DNA of 64,000 bases from Proteobacteria bacterium UBA7415 (GTDB lineage: Bacteria; Pseudomonadota; Gammaproteobacteria; Arenicellales; Arenicellaceae): assembly GCA_002470515.1 (NCBI GenBank), contig DKML01000015.1, positions 397,240 to 461,239 of the forward strand, given 5' to 3'. The position numbers were made by a program, and so were the translations under genes. The stretch's first letter is position 1. Each line of letters opens with the position of its first letter. The notes under the pieces are model-generated. The model saw only the letters and a program-made list of their open reading frames with translations, made no database searches and was not told where the DNA came from. Below are positions 8,984 to 16,971 of the stretch, piece by piece.

Positions 8984-9684
8984 TGACTATTCCTTCTATA
9001 TCAGTGAAGAGCCCATTGCATGCAGACCACTTAGCTTTGGACGCTGAATTTACCGCGCGCGGTATTGGTAGTGCAGTTGCATACTATGGTGAGCAACACG
9101 CTGAGCAGTTTAATGAGCAGCTCAGCATTTTGGATCTTTCCTGCATCAACCGAATCGGATTTAAGGGTGTACAAACGTGCACTTGGTTAGAGCAGCAGGG
9201 GGTGACCCTGCCACAGACCCCAAATTCTGCAACGGTCTTACCTGCAGGACAGATTATGTTACGGCTTTCGTCTACCGAGCATTGGGTTTTGGATTCAGTC
9301 ACCAAGGATTCGGACCTTTGCGGTCAACTACGAGACTCGCACAACAGATCGGACGTCAAGAGCTATTTATTAGAGCGTAATCACAGCCATGCGTGTTTCT
9401 ATATCGTGAGTGAGCCAGGCAGTACGTCGGCCGCTGAGACTATGTCCAAAATCTGTGCGGTAGATCTGCGTCCGCATAGGTTTGCCAATTTGGCAATGGC
9501 TCAAACGTCAGTGGCTAGACTCAATGCGGTAGTCGTTAGGCATGATCATTTGGGTCGGTTGGCATACCTCATTTTAAGCGATATGACAGCCGCGCAATTT
9601 ATGTGGCATAGCGTGTTAGATGCTATGCAAGAATTTGATGGCCGGCCCGCTGGTCTCAATGCAATAACATTAGAAGCGAAATAA
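8983..9684 (+). CDS. soxG: Sarcosine oxidase, gamma subunit
   Basis: A protein of about 233 residues in the fixed SoxG position. Sequence conservation in this subunit is low; the identification rests on gene order, length, and a few GcvT-like features such as the LDLSCINRIGFKG region. The ATG at 8983 is preferred because the AGGAG at 8973-8977 is 5 bases away; a GTG at 8980 would be only 2 bases from it. The ATG shares one base with the soxA stop, so the genes are translationally coupled. Probably structural or folate-channel forming within the oxidase. Confidence 0.82.
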   Translation: MTIPSISVKSPLHADHLALDAEFTARGIGSAVAYYGEQHAEQFNEQLSILDLSCINRIGFKGVQTCTWLEQQGVTLPQTPNSATVLPAGQIMLRLSSTEHWVLDSVTKDSDLCGQLRDSHNRSDVKSYLLERNHSHACFYIVSEPGSTSAAETMSKICAVDLRPHRFANLAMAQTSVARLNAVVVRHDHLGRLAYLILSDMTAAQFMWHSVLDAMQEFDGRPAGLNAITLEAK

Positions 9685-9703
9685 GGCGCCGAGGACAGAT
9701 GCT

Positions 9704-11077
9704 ATGAATTTAACAGATAAGGGTTTAAATGGTGGTTTCCCCAACCATTCCAAATATGTGGTTGTGGGGGCAGGAATACATGGCTTGAGTTGCGCGTACC
9801 ATTTAGCCTTGGAGCTCAAGGCTAGCGACAAGGGGAGTGGCAAAGACGTTATTATTTTAGATAAGTCCGGTATCGCCGCAGGTGCAACAGGTATTGCCTG
9901 TGGAGTTATTCGTAACAATTACTTTCAGCCGGCAATGCGTGAGTTAATGGCGCACAGTGTATCGGTATGGGAAAGCGACCCAGAGGCCTACTCTTATCAT
10001 CCAGTGGGGTACATGCAAATTAGTTCTGAGACTATGCACTCAGACGTTACCTCTATTTATGAGCAACAGCAGCAAATTGGCTACTCATCTACTTTTATAG
10101 AAGGCGAGAAAGACTGCCAGAAGTATATGCAGGGGTTGTTCAGTGATTGGCAAGCCAAAAATATTACCAGTGTGTTGCACGAAGGGCCCGGTGGCTACGC
10201 AAATAATACTCGGGCTATGTATGGTTTAGCATCTAAGGCTGAGGCTGAAGGTGTTCGCATTATTACGGGTTGCGAGGTTACCGGATTTATTCGGGATAAT
10301 TCAGGGGCGATCAGCTCAGTCGAAACGAATAAGGGTAATGTTGATTGCGACTATGTTGTGATTGGCGCAGGTCCGTGGGTGCGCAATTTTTGGGATATGT
10401 TGGAGTTACCGACCACCATCAGTATTCGTAATCAGATCAACAATGAGTTGAACGATAATATCCCAATGTGGATCTATTGGTCTTTGCAAGAAGGTGTATT
10501 GGGCGTTGATCCAAAACTCCAGGTGACCAATGATGGCAAGCTTCCCCCCGTAGTTCATGTGGACACCGACGCGCCGTTATACTGCGATGAAGATGGATCC
10601 TTAATCACAGATAAAATGTGGGGAATCTACTACAAGCCAGATTTTCACTTTGGAGGCGTACAAGGTGGAGCCGCCCCGTTTATAGTTGATAAACCAGCGG
10701 CTCAAGTCAGCATTGATCCTTACGGGCCTGAGTCGCCAGAATTCATCGTTGGCGATGACTTTGCTCGTATGTGGGTGAGCGCGTTAGCACACTGCCAAAA
10801 ACGCTTTGAAGGGACAATGCCCAAATATAAACGTGAGCCGTCTGGCGGGATAGGATGTTTTACGCCAGACAGCTTTCCTGTATTCGATGTGTTTCATCAA
10901 AATTGTTATGTGATAGCCGACTCAAATCATGGTTACAAAATGCTAGGGGTAGGCAAGTTGGTGGCTGAAGATATATGCCGCGAGTCTGAGTCTAGTTTAC
11001 TCAAACCGTTTCGATTTGCGCGGTATGAGAAGGGCGAGTTACACCCCATTTCAAACTCTCCATTCCCTTGGAGTTAG
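9704..11077 (+). CDS. FAD-dependent amine/amino acid oxidoreductase (DAO family)
   Basis: A 457-residue protein with an FAD-binding fold at the N-terminus (YVVVGAGIHGLSCAYHLA), the second conserved segment TGIACGVIRNNYFQP, a GPGGYANNTRAMYGLA stretch resembling the flavin-contact area of SoxB, and a C-terminal GIGCFTPDSFPVFD segment typical of the glycine oxidase/sarcosine oxidase superfamily (DAO). It starts 19 bases after soxG behind CGAGGAC, so it belongs to the same operon. A second amine demethylating oxidase, for example for dimethylglycine or an N-methyl amino acid, is a reasonable inference; no substrate is proven. It lacks the folate-binding C-terminal domain of dimethylglycine dehydrogenases. 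Confidence 0.8.
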   Translation: MNLTDKGLNGGFPNHSKYVVVGAGIHGLSCAYHLALELKASDKGSGKDVIILDKSGIAAGATGIACGVIRNNYFQPAMRELMAHSVSVWESDPEAYSYHPVGYMQISSETMHSDVTSIYEQQQQIGYSSTFIEGEKDCQKYMQGLFSDWQAKNITSVLHEGPGGYANNTRAMYGLASKAEAEGVRIITGCEVTGFIRDNSGAISSVETNKGNVDCDYVVIGAGPWVRNFWDMLELPTTISIRNQINNELNDNIPMWIYWSLQEGVLGVDPKLQVTNDGKLPPVVHVDTDAPLYCDEDGSLITDKMWGIYYKPDFHFGGVQGGAAPFIVDKPAAQVSIDPYGPESPEFIVGDDFARMWVSALAHCQKRFEGTMPKYKREPSGGIGCFTPDSFPVFDVFHQNCYVIADSNHGYKMLGVGKLVAEDICRESESSLLKPFRFARYEKGELHPISNSPFPWS

Positions 11078-11110
11078 TTTTGTGGTTTTGGTTTTGGTAT
11101 TGAGGGAAAC

Positions 11111-11470
11111 ATGAACGCTTGGACATATCTGCTTATCGGAATTATTTTTGAGGTAATTGGCACCAGTTCTATTAAACTGTCCAACGGCTTTACACATATT
11201 CCGTATGTTGCTCTCTGCATTGTTGGGTTTAGCGGTGCGCTGTATTGCGTTGCGATGGCGGTTAAAACTTTAGAGGTCAGTGTCGTATATGCAATTTGGT
11301 CTGGCGTTGGGATAGCGTTGATTACGATGATCGGGGTTGTTTTCTTTTCTGAATCCTTTAATCTACGTAAGCTTTTTTATATTGGCCTTATTGTTGCTGG
11401 TGTCATTGGTCTCAAGACCAGCAGTGATCCAATTGCCAGCCTTCCAGATGACAACACAACGAACTTTTAG
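11111..11470 (+). CDS. Small multidrug resistance (SMR) family transporter
   Basis: This 119-residue inner-membrane protein has four hydrophobic segments and the SMR hallmarks: E14 in the first helix (IIFEVIGT), the proton and substrate binding residue of EmrE, and YAIWSGVG in helix 3. The length is normal for the EmrE/QacE/SugE group. The ribosome site GAGGGA lies just upstream. EmrE-type proteins exchange protons for quaternary ammonium cations, and EmrE is reported to move betaine and choline. Its place in a methylated-amine operon suggests export of surplus or toxic quaternary amines or intermediates, an inference from context only. Confidence 0.9.
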   Translation: MNAWTYLLIGIIFEVIGTSSIKLSNGFTHIPYVALCIVGFSGALYCVAMAVKTLEVSVVYAIWSGVGIALITMIGVVFFSESFNLRKLFYIGLIVAGVIGLKTSSDPIASLPDDNTTNF

Positions 11471-11477
11471 GGTTTAA

Positions 11478-12407
11478 ATGGGCATACTCCTCAATAACGC
11501 ACCTTACGATAACGATCCGTGGGTGCATTATCTAAATCAATACTTGCCGGATATACCGGTATTTGTTTATCCCGATGTTCCTGATGTCAAGGCCGTAAAA
11601 TATGCGGCGACTTGGGATCACCCGGCCGGTGATTTCGAAAGGTATCCTAATCTACGCGCAATCCTGCATCTGGGCGCAGGTATGGACTTGATCGATGCGC
11701 AGCCAACCTTGCCCGATGTGCCTATTGTGCGCTTGGTAGACCCTGAGGTTGGGCTTGATATGGCACAGTTTGCACTTTATTGGACACTGCACTTTCAGCG
11801 CAACTTTGAACAATACCGAACGCTGGCAAGAGACTCTCGCTGGGATCGCCTCGACTATATTAATTCGAAGCGTTATAACGTTGCGGTTGTTGGGTTAGGT
11901 TTAATTGGCACGCAGATTGCCCAAACAATAGCCTCTAATCGGTTCAAGGTGTTGGGATGGAGTCGCCGCTCGCAAATTCTTGAGGGTGTAACGAATCTAA
12001 ATGGTGAGGACGGTCTTAAGCGGGCTCTTGAGCACGCGGATGTCGTAATTAACTGTTTACCCCTTAATGACAATACGCATCACTTTTTTGATAGCGAGAA
12101 ACTTGCTTGGTTGAAGCAAGGAGCCAATATTATCAATATTTCTCGCGGCGGAGTGTTTGACGATACGGCTCTTATCGACGGTCTAAATAACGGCCGCATT
12201 GGTGCGGCAGCTCTTGACGTATTCGCGGTTGAACCCCTGCCTGAAGACCATGTGTACTGGCAAATGCCAAATGTATTTGTAACCCCACACATGTCTGGCG
12301 CCACCTATGCGCGCTCAGCGTGTCGAACCTTGGCTGACAATATTGAGCGGCTAGAGGCGGGCGAAGATCCGTTTCCAATCTATATACCCAAATCAAAGCA
12401 ATCTTAG
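11478..12407 (+). CDS. D-2-hydroxyacid dehydrogenase, GhrA-like (glyoxylate/hydroxypyruvate reductase)
   Basis: A 309-residue member of the D-isomer-specific 2-hydroxyacid dehydrogenase family, of GhrA length. The NAD(P) motif VVGLGLIGTQIA is present and is followed by WSRR, the arginine pair usual in NADPH-preferring members. The catalytic Arg is in NISRGGVFDD, the Glu in VFAVEPLP and the His in TPHMSG. It would reduce glyoxylate or hydroxypyruvate, or another 2-keto acid, in the cytoplasm. Starting 8 bases after the SMR gene, it is the last gene of the amine operon. Glycine produced by sarcosine oxidase gives a plausible link to glyoxylate/serine metabolism. Confidence 0.86.
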   Translation: MGILLNNAPYDNDPWVHYLNQYLPDIPVFVYPDVPDVKAVKYAATWDHPAGDFERYPNLRAILHLGAGMDLIDAQPTLPDVPIVRLVDPEVGLDMAQFALYWTLHFQRNFEQYRTLARDSRWDRLDYINSKRYNVAVVGLGLIGTQIAQTIASNRFKVLGWSRRSQILEGVTNLNGEDGLKRALEHADVVINCLPLNDNTHHFFDSEKLAWLKQGANIINISRGGVFDDTALIDGLNNGRIGAAALDVFAVEPLPEDHVYWQMPNVFVTPHMSGATYARSACRTLADNIERLEAGEDPFPIYIPKSKQS

Positions 12408-12437
12408 GTTTAGGTTAAGATGAACTAAGTTTGATTA

Positions 12438-15400
12438 TTACTCGTCTAAATTAAATAGCTGTGTATTGCCACCGCGCGCAATTAAGTTATCGGTTTTTGT
12501 ACGTTCTTCATATAGATGCGGCAGAAGGCTAGAGATGTTGTCGGGGTGTAGCGAAAACTCGTTAATGTCTATCGTGAGCGTAATAGCACCCTCATTCTGC
12601 GCTAGAGCTTTTCTAAGCTCTTCTTTACGCGGATGGTCGGCTTGCGCTAAGAGTACCGAAAGTCCTGCCGTACGTGCTTGATCAGCGCTGCAATAACTTA
12701 TCAAATTAACTGCTTCAGGCGTTGTGATTAATTCCTGCACAGATTCTCGTAGAGAAGCGCTTATGTCGGTATCCACCACAACCACTTCGTTGCCAAGCTC
12801 GCATGCCAAAGCCGTAAGTTCGCTAATTGAGCGAGATGCTTGTGATGCCAGTATGCCAATTGCGCCTGCGGCCGAATAAGACAAAATATTTTCTTCGCCA
12901 GTAGGTCCGGGTAGAACTTTTGATTCTGTGAGATCGTTGGCTTTTGCTCGGATGATATCTGCGGTCATTTCAGGGTATGCATCCCGATCGGCCGTAGTGG
13001 ATTGAAAGCGCGACAAATAAGCTGGTCCACCGGCTTTAGGGCCGGTTCCAGACAAGCCACTTCCTCCAAATGGGTTCGCGCCCACAACGGCACCAATGAC
13101 ATTGCGGTTGATATACGTATTGCCTGCATGGGTTTTGTTAAACACATACTCCGCAATGGTTTCTATACGGCTATGCACACCCAATGTTAGACCAAATCCG
13201 GTGCTGTTAATCTGCGCGATCACATCGTTGAGTGCATTGGCTTTATAACGAATGATGTGAACGACTGGCCCGAATACTTCTTGCTCTAAAACAGAGATGT
13301 TGTCAATTTCGACTATCGCAGGAGCAAAGAAGTTACCTTGTTGTTGAATGCCTTCTGGGATATCTATTCGATGGACGCTCGCGCCAACCTCTTTCATCTT
13401 AAGCAGATGCGCATCAAGGTTATCGCGTGCGCGTTGGTCAATAATGGGTCCGATGTCGGAGCTAAAGAATCGCGTATCACCAACATACACAGATTCACAA
13501 GCATCCTTGAGCATAGTGATTAATTTGTCAGCGATCTCATCTTGTACATACAGCACACGCAAGGCTGAACAACGTTGACCCGCACTGTGGAACGACGAAC
13601 GGATAACATCGTCGACCACTTGCTCAGGCAATGCGGTTGAATCCACAATCATGCAGTTCTGGCCACCTGTCTCAGCAAGCAGCGGTACACTAGGGCCTTC
13701 ACGTTGAGCTAGGGCGTGGTGAATGACTTGAGCGGTTTTAGTTGAGCCGGTAAATGCCACGCCGTTGATGCGCGCATCACCTAGAACTTGGTTACCAATG
13801 GTGGCGCCTAAGCCTTGCAGTAAATGTATTGCACTAGAAGGACAGCCCGCTTGTAACAACAGCTCTATGGCTCGCGTCGCGATCGCTGGCGTCTGTTCGG
13901 CAGGTTTGGCGATCACACAGTTGCCTGCGGCTAAGGCAGCGCTGATAGGGCCCACGAAGATTGCTAATGGAAAGTTCCATGGGCTCACACAAAACACGGT
14001 GCCCAAAGCCTGGCCATTAATGTAGTCAGGAGACTGTGCTTGGTTTGAATAGTGCCGGCAGAAGTCTACAGCTTCTCGCACCTCATCAATGGCATCCGCC
14101 AAGGTCCGACCTGCTTCTCTTGAAATTATGCCAATGAGTTCCGGGGTGTTCGCTTCGAGCGCATCAGCCCAAGCTTCTAAAATTGCGCCCCGGCCACTGG
14201 CGCCAAAGTCTTGCCAGTGTTGTTGGTATCCATGCGCCGCCATTAAAGATTCTTTAATTGCTTCGGCTGAAGCAAAGGTTACCTCGCCTGCATTATCGGT
14301 GTTGTCGCTTGGATTGCGAATAGCCACTTGCTCACCCTCTTGAGGGTTACCGCCGACGATTGTTTTACCAACCAGTGTTTCATTACGTTGTTGCTCTATG
14401 GCATTTAATAATAGGTTGAGATCAACGTCGTCGTCTAAATCAAAGCCTTTGGAGTTAATTCGGGGAATTGACTCACTTTGATACAAATCAATAGGCATTG
14501 GGATTTTTGGATGCCGGTATTTTGGTCGACGAGCAATGTCGTCGATTACATCTTTTACCAGCTCATCAAGAGGAGTGTTGTCATCTAAGAAACGGTTTAC
14601 GAACGAACTGTTCGCGCCGTTCTCCAGTAGACGTCGTACCAAGTATGGAAGTAGATCTTCGTGTTTGCCAATAGGCGCATAAATACGAATAGCTTTGTCA
14701 GCGTGATCAGGGTGTTGCAATAAATGATGGTAAAGCAAATCGCCCATACCGTGCAGACGCTGAAATTCAAAATCCTTACAGTCAAGTAAATCGGCAAGTT
14801 GGATGAGCGCTGTTACAGTTTGCGCGTTGTGCGTCGCAAACTGAGAAAAGATTAGGTCAGACGCGTTCATTAATATTTTAGCGCACGCCATGTAACTAGC
14901 ATCTGTATGGGCCTTGATCGTGAACACTGGATAGTCAGATAGACCTTGTTCTTGTGCGTGCTTAATCTCGGCATCCCAATAAGCGCCTTTCACTAAGCGC
15001 ACCATGAGCTTACGGTCGTAGTGTTTAGAGACCTCGACTAACCAACGAGCAACACTTGGCGCACGTTTCTGATACGCCTGTAGTACAAAGCCTAGACCAT
15101 CCCAACCGCGAAGCTCAGGTTCTTTTGCGAGCCTTTCGAAAATATCCAAAGACATTTCTAATCGAGCTGCTTCCTCGGCATCGATACTTAGCCCAATGTT
15201 GTGCTGCTTCGCCATGACACATAGGTGCTTAATTTTGCTGTATAGGTGTTTTTGTACAGACACTTTTTGCGCAACTTCATAACGAGGGTGTAGCGCCGAT
15301 AACTTTACCGAGATGCCATCGGCGTCTGCTACAGAATCCGATATGCGAGTTTGTGAGCTGGCATGGCCAATCTTCTCTAAGGCATCCATATAAGATTTAA

Positions 15401-16064
15401 AATATCGCTCAGCGTCTTTCTTGGTCCGTGCGGCTTCGCCGAGCATGTCGTACGAATAACGAATTCTAGACTTAGGTTCGGAGCTTCTTACCTTGTTGGC
15501 TTGCTTGAAACCTTCATCTATTGAACGTCCTAAAACATATTGCCCGCCCATAATACGCATCGCCTGCATTACTGCTGAGCGGACTATTGGCTCACTTAAA
15601 GATGATGTAAGTTCTTTTATCCAGCTTGCAGGGCGCTGGGTAATGTCAGGGTCGAGTTGCACCATTTTGCCCGTTAGTATCATTCCCCAGGTCGCCGCAT
15701 TAACGAAGAGCGAGCTAGAGTGGCCGGCATGGCCATACCAATCACCACTACTGATTTTTTCGGCAATTAGTCGATCCATATTAACGCTGTCAGGTACTCG
15801 TAAAAGTGCTTCGGCCAAACACATCAAAGCCACGCCCTCTTTATTAGAAAGCCCAAACTCCAAAAGAAAGGAATCTAATAAACTTTGATTGTCGGTGTCG
15901 GCGCGGCAGTCAGCGACCAAAAGCTTGGCCAAGTCAATGGCACCTTTGCGCTGCTCTAAAGGCAGCGCTGGGTCAGCAATCATTTTAGCGATAAAGTCGT
16001 GCTCATCGCAGTGTTTAAGTGCTGCAATCTCAGTTCGAAGTGGTAACAATGGTTCAGCTGACAT
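12438..16064 (-). CDS. putA: Bifunctional proline dehydrogenase / delta-1-pyrroline-5-carboxylate dehydrogenase
   Basis: A 1,208-residue PutA that oxidises proline to glutamate in two steps. The proline dehydrogenase barrel covers roughly residues 150-480 (KLSALHPRY, RLVKGAYWDAEIK, QFATHNAQT) and the aldehyde dehydrogenase domain about 530-1010 (VSPWNFPLAIF, LLAETGGQNCMIVD, catalytic Cys in SAGQRCSALR). A further C-terminal segment of about 190 residues follows. The N-terminal ribbon-helix-helix DNA-binding domain of E. coli-type PutA is missing, so this protein should not repress its own gene; the divergent Lrp-type gene is the likely regulator. AAGGA precedes the ATG. It converges with the GhrA-like gene. 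Confidence 0.97.
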   Translation of the reverse strand: MSAEPLLPLRTEIAALKHCDEHDFIAKMIADPALPLEQRKGAIDLAKLLVADCRADTDNQSLLDSFLLEFGLSNKEGVALMCLAEALLRVPDSVNMDRLIAEKISSGDWYGHAGHSSSLFVNAATWGMILTGKMVQLDPDITQRPASWIKELTSSLSEPIVRSAVMQAMRIMGGQYVLGRSIDEGFKQANKVRSSEPKSRIRYSYDMLGEAARTKKDAERYFKSYMDALEKIGHASSQTRISDSVADADGISVKLSALHPRYEVAQKVSVQKHLYSKIKHLCVMAKQHNIGLSIDAEEAARLEMSLDIFERLAKEPELRGWDGLGFVLQAYQKRAPSVARWLVEVSKHYDRKLMVRLVKGAYWDAEIKHAQEQGLSDYPVFTIKAHTDASYMACAKILMNASDLIFSQFATHNAQTVTALIQLADLLDCKDFEFQRLHGMGDLLYHHLLQHPDHADKAIRIYAPIGKHEDLLPYLVRRLLENGANSSFVNRFLDDNTPLDELVKDVIDDIARRPKYRHPKIPMPIDLYQSESIPRINSKGFDLDDDVDLNLLLNAIEQQRNETLVGKTIVGGNPQEGEQVAIRNPSDNTDNAGEVTFASAEAIKESLMAAHGYQQHWQDFGASGRGAILEAWADALEANTPELIGIISREAGRTLADAIDEVREAVDFCRHYSNQAQSPDYINGQALGTVFCVSPWNFPLAIFVGPISAALAAGNCVIAKPAEQTPAIATRAIELLLQAGCPSSAIHLLQGLGATIGNQVLGDARINGVAFTGSTKTAQVIHHALAQREGPSVPLLAETGGQNCMIVDSTALPEQVVDDVIRSSFHSAGQRCSALRVLYVQDEIADKLITMLKDACESVYVGDTRFFSSDIGPIIDQRARDNLDAHLLKMKEVGASVHRIDIPEGIQQQGNFFAPAIVEIDNISVLEQEVFGPVVHIIRYKANALNDVIAQINSTGFGLTLGVHSRIETIAEYVFNKTHAGNTYINRNVIGAVVGANPFGGSGLSGTGPKAGGPAYLSRFQSTTADRDAYPEMTADIIRAKANDLTESKVLPGPTGEENILSYSAAGAIGILASQASRSISELTALACELGNEVVVVDTDISASLRESVQELITTPEAVNLISYCSADQARTAGLSVLLAQADHPRKEELRKALAQNEGAITLTIDINEFSLHPDNISSLLPHLYEERTKTDNLIARGGNTQLFNLDE

Positions 16065-16100
16065 AGTAGTGTTCCTTAGGGGAGGGCTTTGTTTTTATTA

Positions 16101-16136
16101 TTCTTGTTCTTGTTCTTGTTCTTGTTCTTGTTCTTG
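16101..16136. repeat. Hexanucleotide tandem repeat, six exact copies of TTCTTG, in the putA leader
   Basis: Six uninterrupted copies of TTCTTG (CAAGAA on the putA strand) end 36 bases upstream of the putA ATG. Before and after it the sequence is T/A-rich but not periodic. The array is in the putA 5' leader or promoter, within the space shared with the divergent Lrp-type gene. Copy number could change by slippage and alter promoter or leader spacing. The repeat is certain; its role is unknown. Confidence 0.9.
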
Positions 16137-16315
16137 TTTAGGTCGGTAAAAAATTACGTTCATTACTCATTCGACTAAAAACTTATCATGATCCAGTCAC
16201 TGGACGTTATTTAATGCTAATTATTGCGATAATTCTTTGATATTACTTTCCATTTATAGTCTGTTTACGGCACATAATTTTGAAAATACAACTAAAAACA
16301 AAATATTAGCTAACA

Positions 16316-16792
16316 ATGACAAAGAATCTTAAATCGCTAGATAAAGTAGATCGCCAGATACTAAGAGTACTGCAAGATGATGGCCGAATATCCAATGTCG
16401 ATCTTGCCGAGAAAGTTCACCTAAGCCCGAGCCCTTGTCTTTCTCGGGTTAAGCGCCTGGAAGAAGCGGGTTATATCAAGGGCTATCGAGCTGAGTTGGA
16501 TCCTAGCTTGCTTGGCTATGGTGCAGTTGCCTTTATCCAAGTTTCGCTGCAACGAACCACCGAGGATGTGTTTTCAGATTTCAAGCGCGAAGTAGCACAA
16601 GCGCCCATTGTTTCTGAGTGCTTTATGGTTGCGGGCGGTTATGACTATCTGATTAAGGTACGCTTTGAAGACAGCGAGGACTATCGCGCCGTTTTGGACC
16701 GTGTTGTGCGTTTTCCGGGGGTTGCTCAAACGCATACTTATATGGTGATCGAAGAAGTGAAGTCTGACGATCGCGTACCTGTATCTCTGTGA
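16316..16792 (+). CDS. Lrp/AsnC-family transcriptional regulator
   Basis: This 158-residue protein has an N-terminal helix-turn-helix (KVDRQILRVLQDDGRISNVD, then HLSPSPCLSRVKRLEEAGYI) and a C-terminal RAM/AsnC effector domain (CFMVAGGYDYLIKVRFED). The length is typical. It is divergent from putA with a 251-bp gap that includes the hexamer array. In many proteobacteria a dedicated Lrp-type protein (PutR or BkdR type) next to putA activates proline use in response to proline, so this role is likely. It could also affect the aromatic amino acid hydroxylase gene 180 bases downstream on the same strand. Confidence 0.93.
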   Translation: MTKNLKSLDKVDRQILRVLQDDGRISNVDLAEKVHLSPSPCLSRVKRLEEAGYIKGYRAELDPSLLGYGAVAFIQVSLQRTTEDVFSDFKREVAQAPIVSECFMVAGGYDYLIKVRFEDSEDYRAVLDRVVRFPGVAQTHTYMVIEEVKSDDRVPVSL

Positions 16793-16971
16793 CACGTCTC
16801 ATTACAGCGAGCGCATTGGAATTGCCCGCTATCACGTTTGCAATTTTGATAGACTATATCTATACGCAGTACTCTCAAACAATAATTCAGGTGTCTTGGA
16901 CTTGTCTTTCAAACGAAAGCATTTTCAGTGGATAACCTCTTAAGAGCTTTCATAAGCAGAGCTTTACTATT

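Noticed and set aside
15889..16149. Plus-strand frame with a run of alternating Ser and Cys
   Set aside because: The run is only the translation of the TTCTTG hexamer array, and the rest of the frame is antisense to putA.
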